From: JBHJHP01 sp042219825
GTDB lineage: Bacteria > Bacteroidota > Bacteroidia > Bacteroidales > UBA5342
NCBI RefSeq assembly: GCF_042219825.1
Contig: NZ_JBHJHQ010000001.1
Coordinates: 558,001 to 622,000 of the forward strand
Length of the DNA stretch: 64,000 nucleotides
Direction: 5' to 3'
Shown: positions 25,911-34,326 of the stretch, piece by piece
Numbering within the stretch: position 1 is the first letter of the stretch
How the letters are laid out: each line of letters starts with the position of its first letter
Translations under genes and position numbers: made by a program
The notes under the pieces: generated by a model
The model's input: the letters and a program-made list of their open reading frames with translations, nothing else
The model's database searches: none
What the model was told of the DNA's origin: nothing

Positions 25911-27182
25911 ATGAATACTATACCTCCCTACTTCAACGATGTGTTGATCCATTTGGTTATGATCACAGTTTTTTCACTGATCATAGGCCTTTCTCAAAAA
26001 CACCTTCGCGATAACGACAAAGATGAATATGTTTTCGGAACAGACCGTACATTTACCTTTATCGGTATCATGGGATTCGTGTTATTTATTCTTGACAGGG
26101 ACAGCAAGCTGTTTTTTATGACCGGAGCTATAATTCTGTCCTTATTTCTTGGCATCCACTATTATCATAAATGGGGAAAACACAACAAACCCGGACTAAC
26201 TTCAGTGATGGTTGCTCTTCTCACCTATTTTCAGGCAGCAGTACTGATCACCCAGCCCATATATGTGTACCTGACCTATATTGTTATTATCCTCATTTTT
26301 TCTGAATTAAAGGAAAAGCTGACATCTGTGTCTCAAAAATTTGATAAGACTGAATTTATTACAGTCGCAAAGTTTATTCTGATAGCAGGCATTATTCTGC
26401 CTCTTTTGCCGGACAAGCCCATTGTGTCGTATCTCACCATAACGCCGTATAAAATATGGCTGGCAGTCGTGGTTATTTCATCCATTTCGTACGTGAGCTA
26501 CCTGCTTCGAAAATTTGTGTTTAAAAATGCGGGGTTGTTACTGGTAGGTATCTTAGGTGGCTTATATTCAAGCACTGCTACGACGGTTGTGCTTTCACGG
26601 AAAAGTAAGTCTATGCCTGAACAATCCAATGAAATTACGGCCGGAATACTTTTGGCTCAATCCATGATGTATGTTAGGATCATTATACTGGTCTATATTT
26701 TTAACAAAACACTTGCGCAGTTAATGGTTCCGTATTTGCTGATTCTTGCTGTAATTGCAGCAGCCTCAGGCATATTGCTGTACTATTTAAAAGGATCGCA
26801 TAAACAAGGTGATGTTGCAGAAGTGAAGGAAAATAAAAACCCTCTGGAATTCAACGTAGCGCTCTTATTTACTGGTTTATACATCCTGTTTACCTTTGTG
26901 AACCATTTTGCCATAAAGACCTGGGGAACCGACGGACTGCATATTCTGGCGCTTATTGTTGGTGTAGCTGATATTGATCCGTTTTTGCTGAATATGTTTC
27001 AGGGAAAATACGAGATTGCACTCAGTGCCATTGCTTCTTCGTCGTTACTGGCAATTGTCAGCAACAACTTTTTAAAAATGTTTTATGCCATTAGCCTGTT
27101 TGCCAAAAAGCAAACCCGATGGTTAATTGTCGGATTTCTGGCTATCATTGTCGTAAATATTCTGTTTGTGATCATTGTTTAA
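25911..27182 (+). CDS. MgtC/SapB-like membrane protein (DUF4010 type)
   Basis: 423 residues with about 12 hydrophobic segments. The N-terminal third (IGLSQKHLRDNDKDEYVFGTDRTF) resembles the MgtC/SapB family signature, where acidic and arginine residues follow the first helix. The remainder, including GGLYSSTATTVVLSRKSK, fits the DUF4010 half of such fusions. Relatives have been linked to magnesium homeostasis, but the activity is not known. It stands alone between clpC and a bidirectional hairpin. Confidence 0.8.
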   Translation: MNTIPPYFNDVLIHLVMITVFSLIIGLSQKHLRDNDKDEYVFGTDRTFTFIGIMGFVLFILDRDSKLFFMTGAIILSLFLGIHYYHKWGKHNKPGLTSVMVALLTYFQAAVLITQPIYVYLTYIVIILIFSELKEKLTSVSQKFDKTEFITVAKFILIAGIILPLLPDKPIVSYLTITPYKIWLAVVVISSISYVSYLLRKFVFKNAGLLLVGILGGLYSSTATTVVLSRKSKSMPEQSNEITAGILLAQSMMYVRIIILVYIFNKTLAQLMVPYLLILAVIAAASGILLYYLKGSHKQGDVAEVKENKNPLEFNVALLFTGLYILFTFVNHFAIKTWGTDGLHILALIVGVADIDPFLLNMFQGKYEIALSAIASSSLLAIVSNNFLKMFYAISLFAKKQTRWLIVGFLAIIVVNILFVIIV

Positions 27183-27213
27183 AAAAAAAGAGAAGCTGAT
27201 ACAACTTCTCTTT
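27181..27213 (-). terminator. terminator between convergent genes
   Basis: AAAGAGAAG (27187-27195) and CTTCTCTTT (27205-27213) form a 9-bp stem; on the minus strand nine T follow. It serves the polyproline protein gene and directly abuts the stop of the MgtC-like gene, so it may work in both directions. Confidence 0.75.
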
Positions 27214-27256
27214 CGGAAACACAATGATTAATTGGGGAATTAATCAAACATTTAAA

Positions 27257-27814
27257 TTATTCTTCTATTTTTTTTCGTTTGATCTCGATTCGTTCAACAC
27301 CGTTTTTTTCCTTTTTTGTGTAATCCAGAATTTCGTAATCAGGATCGTTTAAAACGGCTTCCAGAGGATCATAGTTTTGGGTTCTGAATTTGATTTTTGG
27401 AAGTGGTGGCGGCGGCGGTGGCGGAACCGTAAAATTTAAATCATGATCAAAGCCATTTGACAGAATTATGGTTTTTACAACAGACGTGTCTCCATCTCCG
27501 TCTACGATGGTTTTGATTTTCATCTCCTTTCCGGGAGTTCCGTGCATCGCGTTAATCTTAATGATCTTCTCCTCTTTCCCGTCTCCCTTTTTGATCACAA
27601 AAACATTGACTGTACTGTCGGTTGCGAAAGAATAGTCCATATCGCTATCAACATCCGTCCATATTACGGTATCCATAACAACTTTTCCGTCTTTCACTAC
27701 GACCTGAACATTTTTCTCAACCTTTTTGGTCTTATCCTGTGCCGATATTGCGAAAATTACACCGAATGTTACGACCAGGCTGTTGAATAATAGATTTCTT
27801 TTCATTTGATCCAT
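27257..27814 (-). CDS. secreted polyproline protein of unknown function
   Basis: 185 residues with an N-terminal signal peptide (RNLLFNSLVVTFGVIFAISA). The mature part is beta-rich and charged (VVVKDGKVVMDTVIWTD, TSVVKTIILSNGFDHDLN) and contains a run of seven prolines (VPPPPPPPLPK), then a basic C-terminus. I do not recognise a family. It is divergent from the histidine kinase, whose periplasmic part also has a run of seven prolines. Four GGTTAA boxes lie between the two genes. I infer a target or modulator of that two-component system. Confidence 0.75.
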   Translation of the reverse strand: MDQMKRNLLFNSLVVTFGVIFAISAQDKTKKVEKNVQVVVKDGKVVMDTVIWTDVDSDMDYSFATDSTVNVFVIKKGDGKEEKIIKINAMHGTPGKEMKIKTIVDGDGDTSVVKTIILSNGFDHDLNFTVPPPPPPPLPKIKFRTQNYDPLEAVLNDPDYEILDYTKKEKNGVERIEIKRKKIEE

Positions 27815-27862
27815 ATTTTGAAATTTGATATCCCAAAATTATGGCTTGTCATTCTGAAAGAT

Positions 27863-27900
27863 GGTTAATGACCGGTTAATTCGGGTTAACGGTTGGTTAA
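27863..27900. promoter_or_regulatory. four GGTTAA boxes at helical spacing
   Basis: Direct repeats GGTTAA begin at 27863, 27874, 27884 and 27895, spaced 11, 10 and 11 bases, all on one face of the helix. They end 27 bases above the -7 box of the histidine kinase gene and start 49 bases above the divergent polyproline gene. OmpR-type regulators typically bind such tandem direct repeats. The nearby response regulator is the obvious candidate. Confidence 0.7.
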
Positions 27901-27927
27901 CGTTTTTAAGTATATGATTTAAATTTC

Positions 27928-27935
27928 TAATTTTG
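27928..27935 (+). promoter_or_regulatory. -7 box of the histidine kinase gene
   Basis: TAATTTTG matches TAnnTTTG and ends four bases before the ATG at 27940, implying a leaderless transcript. The expected -33 position reads only TTTA, consistent with a promoter that needs an activator bound at the GGTTAA boxes upstream. Confidence 0.5.
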
Positions 27936-27939
27936 AGGT

Positions 27940-29541
27940 ATGAAACGCAGTACATTAATAATTCTTATTATCATTATGTCTCTGGCATTGCCCGGAATTA
28001 TTGTCATTCAGATTATCTGGATCAACAATGCTGTCAAGCTGCGTAAAGAAGAATACAGAACCAAAGTTATCAATGCATTGACGAGCAGTTCTGAGCGGAT
28101 TGAAAATAAATCGTACATCAATTATTTTGTAAAGAACGAAATTCCGGTTCCTCCGCCTCCTCCTCCTCCAACGCAGGAAATAGAAGTTAAACTGCCTAAG
28201 AATATTACGATTCCTCAGCTTGATACAGCAGACCTGAACAGGTTAAAAATGAGCTTTATTACCACAGGAAAAGTAAAAAACAAACAGTTTACTTTCAAAA
28301 ACAATAATGTGGTTGTAAGCACTGGTCATGACAGTATTAATAATAAGGACTATACGATAAAAGTTGTAAATTCGGATACGACGATTGTGATCACTCATGG
28401 AGACAATCAAAAGGATGTGATTATTCAGCGTATAAAAGACAAGGAAAAAAGGATCAACTGGATTGGAGAGAAGCTTCAGACAGAGGTGACAATCATGGAG
28501 AAAAAGCTGCCGGTTGATTTCGATGCTGTGCAGGAGGTTGTGAATGATGAACTGAAAAATAGTCATATTGAGCTGCCGTATAATCTGGCGGTGATCGATT
28601 CGGGAATAATAACTGAAAGCAGTAAGGAAATTACAGATACGCTGGGATTCAGGGAAAACAGCTATCAGGCCATGCTTTTTCCAAATGATATTATCAGAAA
28701 GGATTTGTTTGTGGCAGTGAAATTTGACGGAGAGAACCGGTATTTTTTGAAATCGGTGAACTGGCTCATGTTTGCCTCCCTCCTTTTTACGCTGCTGATT
28801 ATCACTGCCTTTATCCTGAGTATTTATTCCATTTTACTGCAAAAGAAAATATCAGAGGTAAAATCGGATTTTATCAATAATATGACCCATGAATTTAAAA
28901 CACCAATAGCTACAATTGCTGTTGCAGCCGATTCTCTGGTTAATAAAAAAGTGGTGGATAATCCCGAAGCCGTTTCTGAGTATGCCAATCTGATAAAGCA
29001 GGAAAATAAACGCATGAACGGGCATGTGGAAAAGATTCTTAGCGTGGCCCGCATGGAAAGGAAGGAAGTGGAATTCCGGTTCAAACCGGTGGATTTACAT
29101 GAAATACTGGAAGATATCTGCACAAAATTTGCGCTTAAACTGGAAAGCCGGAACGGAACAATCAGCTGTGGTTTGAATGCCGCAAATCCCGTGGTACTGG
29201 CTGATTATGAGCATATCTATAACAGTATAACCAATCTGGTTGATAACGCCGAAAAATATACGCCTCATTCACCGGTAATAAAAATAGAAACCAGCGGAAC
29301 AACAAATGGGGTGATAATTTCCGTGTCAGATAACGGCATAGGGTTAAGTAAACAAATGCAGCACCGAATTTTTGATACATTTTACCGGATTCCAACAGGA
29401 AATGTGCATAATGTAAAAGGATTTGGTATTGGACTGAGTTATGTGAAAGCCGTATGTGAAGCTCATAAAGGAACCATTAACGTAGAAAGTGAACCGGGAA
29501 AGGGCAGTACGTTCAATATGTTTTTACCTTATTCTGTTTAA
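27940..29541 (+). CDS. sensor histidine kinase (RprX-like)
   Basis: 533 residues. Transmembrane helices at about 5-27 and 275-300 flank a periplasmic sensor of about 245 residues that includes PPPPPPP near residue 70. The cytoplasmic part has HisKA with His317 (MTHEFKTPIATI) and HATPase with N (NLVDNAEKY), G1 DNGIGLS near 464, and GFGIGLSY. It autophosphorylates and passes phosphate to the response regulator that follows after 2 bases. The overall layout resembles Bacteroides RprX. The signal is unknown. Confidence 0.92.
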   Translation: MKRSTLIILIIIMSLALPGIIVIQIIWINNAVKLRKEEYRTKVINALTSSSERIENKSYINYFVKNEIPVPPPPPPPTQEIEVKLPKNITIPQLDTADLNRLKMSFITTGKVKNKQFTFKNNNVVVSTGHDSINNKDYTIKVVNSDTTIVITHGDNQKDVIIQRIKDKEKRINWIGEKLQTEVTIMEKKLPVDFDAVQEVVNDELKNSHIELPYNLAVIDSGIITESSKEITDTLGFRENSYQAMLFPNDIIRKDLFVAVKFDGENRYFLKSVNWLMFASLLFTLLIITAFILSIYSILLQKKISEVKSDFINNMTHEFKTPIATIAVAADSLVNKKVVDNPEAVSEYANLIKQENKRMNGHVEKILSVARMERKEVEFRFKPVDLHEILEDICTKFALKLESRNGTISCGLNAANPVVLADYEHIYNSITNLVDNAEKYTPHSPVIKIETSGTTNGVIISVSDNGIGLSKQMQHRIFDTFYRIPTGNVHNVKGFGIGLSYVKAVCEAHKGTINVESEPGKGSTFNMFLPYSV

Positions 29542-29543
29542 AT

Positions 29544-30236
29544 ATGACTGATACCAAACATATATTCTTTGTAGAAGACGATTTGCCCTTCGGGAATGTG
29601 CTTAAAACCTTTCTTGAGTTGAATAATTACAGGGTGGATTGGTTTTCTGACGGAAAATCTGCCCTGGAAGGCTTTGAACCAGCTAAATTCGACCTGGCCA
29701 TTATTGATGTGATGTTACCATATGTGGACGGATTTACCATTGCCACAAATATAAGGGAACAGGATGCGGAGCTTCCTTTCGTGTTTCTTACGGCAAAGTC
29801 AATGAAAGAAGATATTGTAAAAGGTTATAAGACGGGTGCCGATGATTACATCACCAAACCTTTTGATACGGAAGTGTTGCTCTATAAGATTGATGCTATT
29901 CTGAAACGGAATAAAGTTCCGGTTCAGACCGAAACCAAAGAATACCAGATAGGGAAATATACGTTTAATGTGCAACTACGAAACCTGGTATTATCCGGAG
30001 AAATCATCCGTCTTTCGCCCCGTGAAGCCGAATTGCTTGAATTACTTATATCCCGCAGGAATGAATTGATCCCGCGTGCTGAAGTGCTGAACAAGCTTTG
30101 GGGAGAGGACGATTATTTTAATGGCCGCAGTATGGATGTGTTCATCACCAAGCTCAGAAAACGCCTGCAACACGATCCGGATATTAAAATAGACTCCATT
30201 CCACGTAGCGGTTATATCCTGTCCATCAGGGAATAA
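29544..30236 (+). CDS. OmpR-family response regulator (RprY-like)
   Basis: 230 residues. The receiver domain has acidic residues EDD (11-13), phospho-acceptor Asp55 (IIDVMLP) and Lys105 (ITKPF). The C-terminal winged-helix DNA-binding domain has LSPREAELLELLISR and VFITKLRKRLQ. It pairs with the upstream kinase (2-base gap) and probably binds the GGTTAA boxes. No terminator is obvious after it. Confidence 0.93.
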   Translation: MTDTKHIFFVEDDLPFGNVLKTFLELNNYRVDWFSDGKSALEGFEPAKFDLAIIDVMLPYVDGFTIATNIREQDAELPFVFLTAKSMKEDIVKGYKTGADDYITKPFDTEVLLYKIDAILKRNKVPVQTETKEYQIGKYTFNVQLRNLVLSGEIIRLSPREAELLELLISRRNELIPRAEVLNKLWGEDDYFNGRSMDVFITKLRKRLQHDPDIKIDSIPRSGYILSIRE

Positions 30237-30724
30237 TATTGCCGCAACAAAGATTGTTTGCTTTTTATTTCATTAATCCGTTTATTCATGAGGCCTTGAT
30301 CTGCTCCTGATTTAAACTGAGGATATTGCCTCGGCCTTGATTTACATGACTTTCCTAACCCCAAATTACATTCACTATGCTCATTGACCTGAGACTACCC
30401 CGAAGTATTAGGGTGACCCTTAACTGGGGCATCGTTATTGTGTCAAAAGCCAGAGCTTATTTAGACCGTGCGTTTGCCGCTGTAAAGGGTGCGGATTGGC
30501 GCGTTGGAAGACTTACAGTTTAATACATTCGTGTAAGTTATTGCGGTTCTTTACAGCTAGCATTTTTGGTTTCTTTTGATGCTTCAAAAGAAACAACTGG
30601 GTGAATCCGAAGGAGAGGGTGTTAAATCCCTTTAGTTACACAAAGCCAATATATATCTAACTATTCAGGAAATCAAAGTCCATAACATTACAAATGCAGA
30701 ACTATCGTATTCTCGTTGCTGACA
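30237..30724. other. intergenic region, no gene; one strong hairpin
   Basis: About 490 bases without a plausible gene. GTTTCTTTTGA (30569-30579) and TCAAAAGAAAC (30584-30594) are a perfect 11-bp inverted repeat with a 4-base loop, in a phrase (TTTGGTTTCTTTTGATGCTT) that looks like a REP-type sequence. CTTACAGTTTAATACATTCGTGTAAG-like symmetry occurs near 30511-30538. Confidence 0.5.
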
Positions 30725-30753
30725 CAAAAAAGCCGTAACAAAAATGCTACGGC
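30725..30753 (-). terminator. intrinsic terminator after the HIT gene
   Basis: On the minus strand GCCGTA and TACGGC form a stem over a T-rich loop followed by TTTTTTG. It lies about 55 bases past the HIT stop. A second palindrome GACTC-TTTAG-GAGTC (30776-30790) lies nearer, but its T-run points to the plus strand. Confidence 0.6.
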
Positions 30754-30808
30754 AAACAAAATATTGTGAATTCCCGACTCTTTAGGAGTCTCTTTTTAAA
30801 CCTTTGTG

Positions 30809-31201
30809 TTACAGATTATTTTGAATCTTTTTAACGGTTGCATTAAATTCTTCCGGCGTAAATTTCAGCTTTGCACGGCTAAAATTAATATCGTCCGCAG
30901 AATTCAGCGGAATAAGGTGAATATGTGCATGAGGCACATCCAAACCAAGTACCACTACACCTACCCTGTTACACGGAATAGCCTCTTTAATGCCTTTGGA
31001 CACTTTCTTTGCAAACACCATCATGTCGGCCAGAAGTACATCATCCAAATCAAATATATAGTCAATTTCTTTTTTAGGAATTACCAGGGTGTGTCCTTCA
31101 ACCAGCGGATTAATATCCAAAAAAGCGAAAAACTTATCGTCTTCTGCAATTTTATAAGATGGAATTTCTCCTGCAACTATTTTTGAAAATATGGAAGCCA
31201 T
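30809..31201 (-). CDS. HIT family nucleotide hydrolase/transferase
   Basis: 130 residues with the histidine-triad motif HAHIHLIPL near residues 92-100, and the usual N-terminal SIFSKIVAGEIPSYK. HIT proteins cleave or transfer nucleotides from adenosine-type substrates; the physiological substrate is not evident. It lies 5 bases downstream of greA, a conserved Bacteroidota gene pair, so the two are co-transcribed. Confidence 0.92.
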   Translation of the reverse strand: MASIFSKIVAGEIPSYKIAEDDKFFAFLDINPLVEGHTLVIPKKEIDYIFDLDDVLLADMMVFAKKVSKGIKEAIPCNRVGVVVLGLDVPHAHIHLIPLNSADDINFSRAKLKFTPEEFNATVKKIQNNL

Positions 31202-31206
31202 TTTAA

Positions 31207-31677
31207 TTATATTGAAATTTCAAGAATCTCAAACGGAACAATACCTGTTGGTACTTTAACATCGGTAACATCACCAACTTTTTTCCCCAGCAAACCCTGA
31301 GCAATTGGTGTACTTATAGATAATTTACCATTCTTGAGGTCGGCTTCCGATTCAGAAACCAGGGTATAGCTCATAACCGCACCGGTTTTTACATTTTTGA
31401 TTTTAACCTTATTCATCAACTGAACCGTATCGGTATTAATCATGGATGCATCAATGATTCGTGCATTAACAATTGTATCCTGTAATTTGGCAATACGCAT
31501 CTCCAGTAATCCCTGAGCTTCTTTTGCTGCATCATATTCAGCATTTTCAGAGAGATCACCTTTATCACGAGCTTCAGCTATCTGATGAGAGATAGACGGC
31601 CTTTCTACACTTTCAAGATATTCTAATTCTTTTTTAAGCTTTTCAAGCCCTTCTTTTGAAATATACGAAACTGCCAT
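31207..31677 (-). CDS. greA: transcription elongation factor GreA
   Basis: 156 residues that stimulate transcript cleavage by backtracked RNA polymerase. The N-terminal coiled coil carries the acidic tip (ARDKGDLSENAEYDAAKEAQ) and a C-terminal FKBP-like domain follows (ISTPIAQGLLGKKVGDV). I start it at the ATG at 31677, because GGAGGAT directly upstream is a clear ribosome-binding site; an upstream TTG would overlap that site. Confidence 0.95.
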   Translation of the reverse strand: MAVSYISKEGLEKLKKELEYLESVERPSISHQIAEARDKGDLSENAEYDAAKEAQGLLEMRIAKLQDTIVNARIIDASMINTDTVQLMNKVKIKNVKTGAVMSYTLVSESEADLKNGKLSISTPIAQGLLGKKVGDVTDVKVPTGIVPFEILEISI

Positions 31678-31833
31678 ATGGGTATCCTCCAATAATTTTC
31701 AATAGTACATAAAAAAATAAGAACCCTGATACCTCATCAGGATCCTCAAGTTCAGCTACAAAAATAATAAGATTTTTCCGAATTTAAAATATTGTACGTC
31801 CACAATATTTAGAATGCTTAAAAACAATTACGT

Positions 31834-32343
31834 TCAGTGGATGTATTTTGCTTTTAATATTTCAGAATAAATAATTGCTTTCTTTATTTCTTCAGGATCA
31901 GACAAATCATATTCCGGAGATGAATCTTCATAACCTATTTCGCCTTCTTTGATTGGATTCATATCCTTAATCTGATCCGATATCTCTGTTCCTCTTATTT
32001 TCTGAGAATAAGTATCCTCATGAATGCTCGTCCCTTCGTTGGGGAGTTTTGAAGTATAATCAGAAGATACCGGTTTTGTTGTAACCACTTCCGGCTTTGA
32101 TTTTACAGATGGGAAGGGTTCATAATCCGTTTCATCTTCCTGTTCAAAAACAGTTTCCCTTATAGGTTCATCATCCTGGTCTGAAGGAAACAGTGTTTCA
32201 AAGATATCCCTTGTTTGTGATGAAGGACGTGGTGCTCCTGTCGTTCCTACAGGCTTCTTTTTCTTTTTTGCAAAAACGCCGATTATCCCAAAAACAACGA
32301 GAAGGATAAGATATAGAAAATCGCCAATGTTATCGGAATCCAT
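31834..32343 (-). CDS. small membrane-anchored hypothetical protein
   Basis: 169 residues. One N-terminal transmembrane helix (FLYLILLVVFGIIGVFA) is followed by KKKKK and then a long acidic, probably disordered cytoplasmic tail (DEPIRETVFEQEDETDYEPF). The C-terminal 50 residues are predicted helical (LSDPEEIKKAIIYSEILKAK). No family with known function. Such N-anchored acidic-tail proteins are common orphans in Bacteroidota. It is divergent from the Rieske-like lipoprotein. Confidence 0.7.
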   Translation of the reverse strand: MDSDNIGDFLYLILLVVFGIIGVFAKKKKKPVGTTGAPRPSSQTRDIFETLFPSDQDDEPIRETVFEQEDETDYEPFPSVKSKPEVVTTKPVSSDYTSKLPNEGTSIHEDTYSQKIRGTEISDQIKDMNPIKEGEIGYEDSSPEYDLSDPEEIKKAIIYSEILKAKYIH

Positions 32344-32387
32344 GATTTTTGCTTTAACTTTACATCAAAAATAAACTATATTCTTTG

Positions 32388-32846
32388 ATGTTCAAAATCA
32401 GGATCATATCATTTATGGTTGTTTTAATGTTTTTAAGCAGTTGTAAAGACGAAATAAACTCTAATATACCTACTGTATCATTTAATGTAACGATTAATCT
32501 TACCAGGCCGGAATATGCGGCATTACTTGGTGATGGCCAGTCGATAACACTTCCAACTTATGATAATTACGGTCGCAGGGCCGGTTATGCAGGGCTTGTT
32601 ATAATTAAAAGTTCATTTTCAAATTCAGGTTTTTATGCTTTTGACCGATGCTGTACGCATAACCCTAACGAAGCACATCAGGTAAATGCTGACGGTGCCC
32701 TGGCCGTATGTCCGGTAGATAGTTCCGTATTCGTCCTGATCGATGGTTCCGGCATTCCGTCAACGGGACCTGCCACTCTCCCTCTCCGCCGGTATAATGT
32801 AAGTGTATCAGGAAACGAACTTTCGGTTTATCAGTATGCGAATTAG
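32388..32846 (+). CDS. Rieske-fold-like lipoprotein with incomplete cluster ligands
   Basis: 152 residues. A lipoprotein signal (lipobox LSSC, about residue 20) precedes a domain with the Rieske layout: FDRCCTH corresponds to box 1 (CxH), and CPVDSSVF aligns with box 2 (CxxH). A glycine/proline turn (STGPATLPLRRY) follows. In box 2 the histidine is replaced (CPVD), so a normal 2Fe-2S Rieske cluster is unlikely. The start is the ATG at 32388, not the TTG at 32385. Function unknown; probably a periplasmic or outer-membrane fold reuse. Confidence 0.7.
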   Translation: MFKIRIISFMVVLMFLSSCKDEINSNIPTVSFNVTINLTRPEYAALLGDGQSITLPTYDNYGRRAGYAGLVIIKSSFSNSGFYAFDRCCTHNPNEAHQVNADGALAVCPVDSSVFVLIDGSGIPSTGPATLPLRRYNVSVSGNELSVYQYAN

Positions 32847-32899
32847 AAGGTTAGTGATTAGTAATAAGTAATAAGTAATAAGTGATAAGTGATCATTGT

Positions 32900-33102
32900 T
32901 GTCCGGTTAAAAAATCAATATTACTTAAAGATTATTCGTTTCATCTTATTACGCTCAGAATGACAGTCTCTTAGGTTCATATTGGGCTGGAGGATAAGTT
33001 GGTTTTCGAATCTGTAGCAAACCAACTTATCCTCCAGCCCAACAACCAGCAACTGCCTGTCATTCCGAGTGAAGGAGGAATCTCTGAAGATTTAACCGGA
33101 CA
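32900..33102. repeat. nested inverted-repeat element (MITE- or REP-like)
   Basis: The outer arms TGTCCGGTTAAA (32900-32911) and TTTAACCGGACA (33091-33102) are perfect inverted copies. Middle arms around AGAATGACAG (32957-32966) and CTGTCATTCC (33057-33066) pair with a mismatch nearby. The inner arms are a perfect 24-bp repeat (32982-33005 and 33019-33042) around a 13-base loop. Flanks carry AAGTAATAAGTAATAAG repeats. There is no coding potential. The remaining gap (32847-32899) is low-complexity sequence. Confidence 0.75.
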
Positions 33103-33140
33103 GCTGAAATAAGTAATAAGGTCTTGATTCTTGTGTCTTA

Positions 33141-33174
33141 AAAGAAAAGGCCTCCCGAAACCGGAAAGCCTTTC
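33141..33174 (-). terminator. terminator after fabI
   Basis: On the minus strand AAAGGCTTTCCG pairs imperfectly with CGGGAGGCCTTTT, and TTTTCTTTT follows. It lies about 20 bases past the fabI stop. Confidence 0.6.
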
Positions 33175-33193
33175 TCTGTATTTTCTTTATCTG

Positions 33194-34039
33194 TTATCCG
33201 TAAGAAATAGTCTCATCAAGATCGAAACTTTTTTCATATTGGGTCATGGCTCTGAGGCTCATACCCATGCTTGAAAATCCTCCGTCATGATAAAGATTCT
33301 GCATGGTCACCTTTTTAGTCAGGTCACTGAACATAACCACACAGTAGTTTGCGCACTCTTCGGCAGTTGCATTTCCCAACGGAGACATACGTTCTGAAAA
33401 ATCAAGCAGTTTGTCAATTCCTTTTACGCCCTGTCCTGCAGTGGTAATAGTCGGCGATTGGGAAATTGTATTGATGCGTACATTACTTTCACGTCCATAG
33501 ATATAACCAAAGCTACGGGCAATACTTTCCAGCAGGGATTTGGCATCAGCCATATCGTTATATCCATACAGGGTTCTCTGGGCAGCTACATAAGACAAGG
33601 CTACAATGGAACCCCATGTATTTATTGCTTTTTTCTTTTTGGCTACCTGTATCATTTTATGAAAAGAGATTGCAGATACATCAAGGGTCTGCGACAGATA
33701 GTTATAATTAAGATCATCGTACGGTATCTTTTTACGAACGTTAGGTGACATCCCAATGGAGTGTAAGACAAAATCAATTTTACCACCTAAAACTTCCATA
33801 GAGCGGTCGAAAACCTTTTCCAGATCTTCCACATCTGTTGCATTGGCGGGAATAACTTCTGTGTTCAGCTTTTTAGCCAGTTCGTTTACCTCACCCATTC
33901 TTACTGCCATGGGTGTATTGGAAAGTGTTACGGTTGCCCCCTCTTCAACTGCTTTTTCAGCAACTTTCCACGCTATTGACATATCATTAAGCGCACCGAA
34001 AATAATTCCTCTTTTTCCTTTAAGTAAATTATAAGCCAT
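33194..34039 (-). CDS. fabI: enoyl-ACP reductase (NADH)
   Basis: 281 residues, short-chain dehydrogenase fold. It reduces trans-2-enoyl-ACP at the end of each fatty-acid elongation cycle. The FabI-type glycine region (KRGIIFGALNDMSIAWKVAE) replaces the classical GxxxGxG. The catalytic Tyr-x6-Lys is present (YGYNDMADAK), and the C-terminus has TAGQGVKGIDKLL. A TACTTTTG -7 box lies at 34065-34072 on the minus strand. Single gene. It could be the target of triclosan-type inhibitors; no resistance feature is evident. Confidence 0.92.
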   Translation of the reverse strand: MAYNLLKGKRGIIFGALNDMSIAWKVAEKAVEEGATVTLSNTPMAVRMGEVNELAKKLNTEVIPANATDVEDLEKVFDRSMEVLGGKIDFVLHSIGMSPNVRKKIPYDDLNYNYLSQTLDVSAISFHKMIQVAKKKKAINTWGSIVALSYVAAQRTLYGYNDMADAKSLLESIARSFGYIYGRESNVRINTISQSPTITTAGQGVKGIDKLLDFSERMSPLGNATAEECANYCVVMFSDLTKKVTMQNLYHDGGFSSMGMSLRAMTQYEKSFDLDETISYG

Positions 34040-34326
34040 ATTAAAGTTTTAATGATTACGGGCACAAAAGTAGTTACTTTGTTAAAAAGTGTGGCTTTTA
34101 TGCTTTATATTTTATCAAACAATAAACACTGCTTGGTGTGAAAAAGTTCTAAAACTGATTATATAACAGATTTTTATATTTAAAAAGGTAGGGTAAGTTA
34201 AAACCTGTTGGGTTCTTTATTAAATATTTTTAAAGTGTATTTTTGCACTTTTAAAAGTTTTATTGGCACTTATCATGTGTCTGATGCAACTAAATTTTAA
34301 ATTTTAATATCTTTAAAAGAAAAAAT

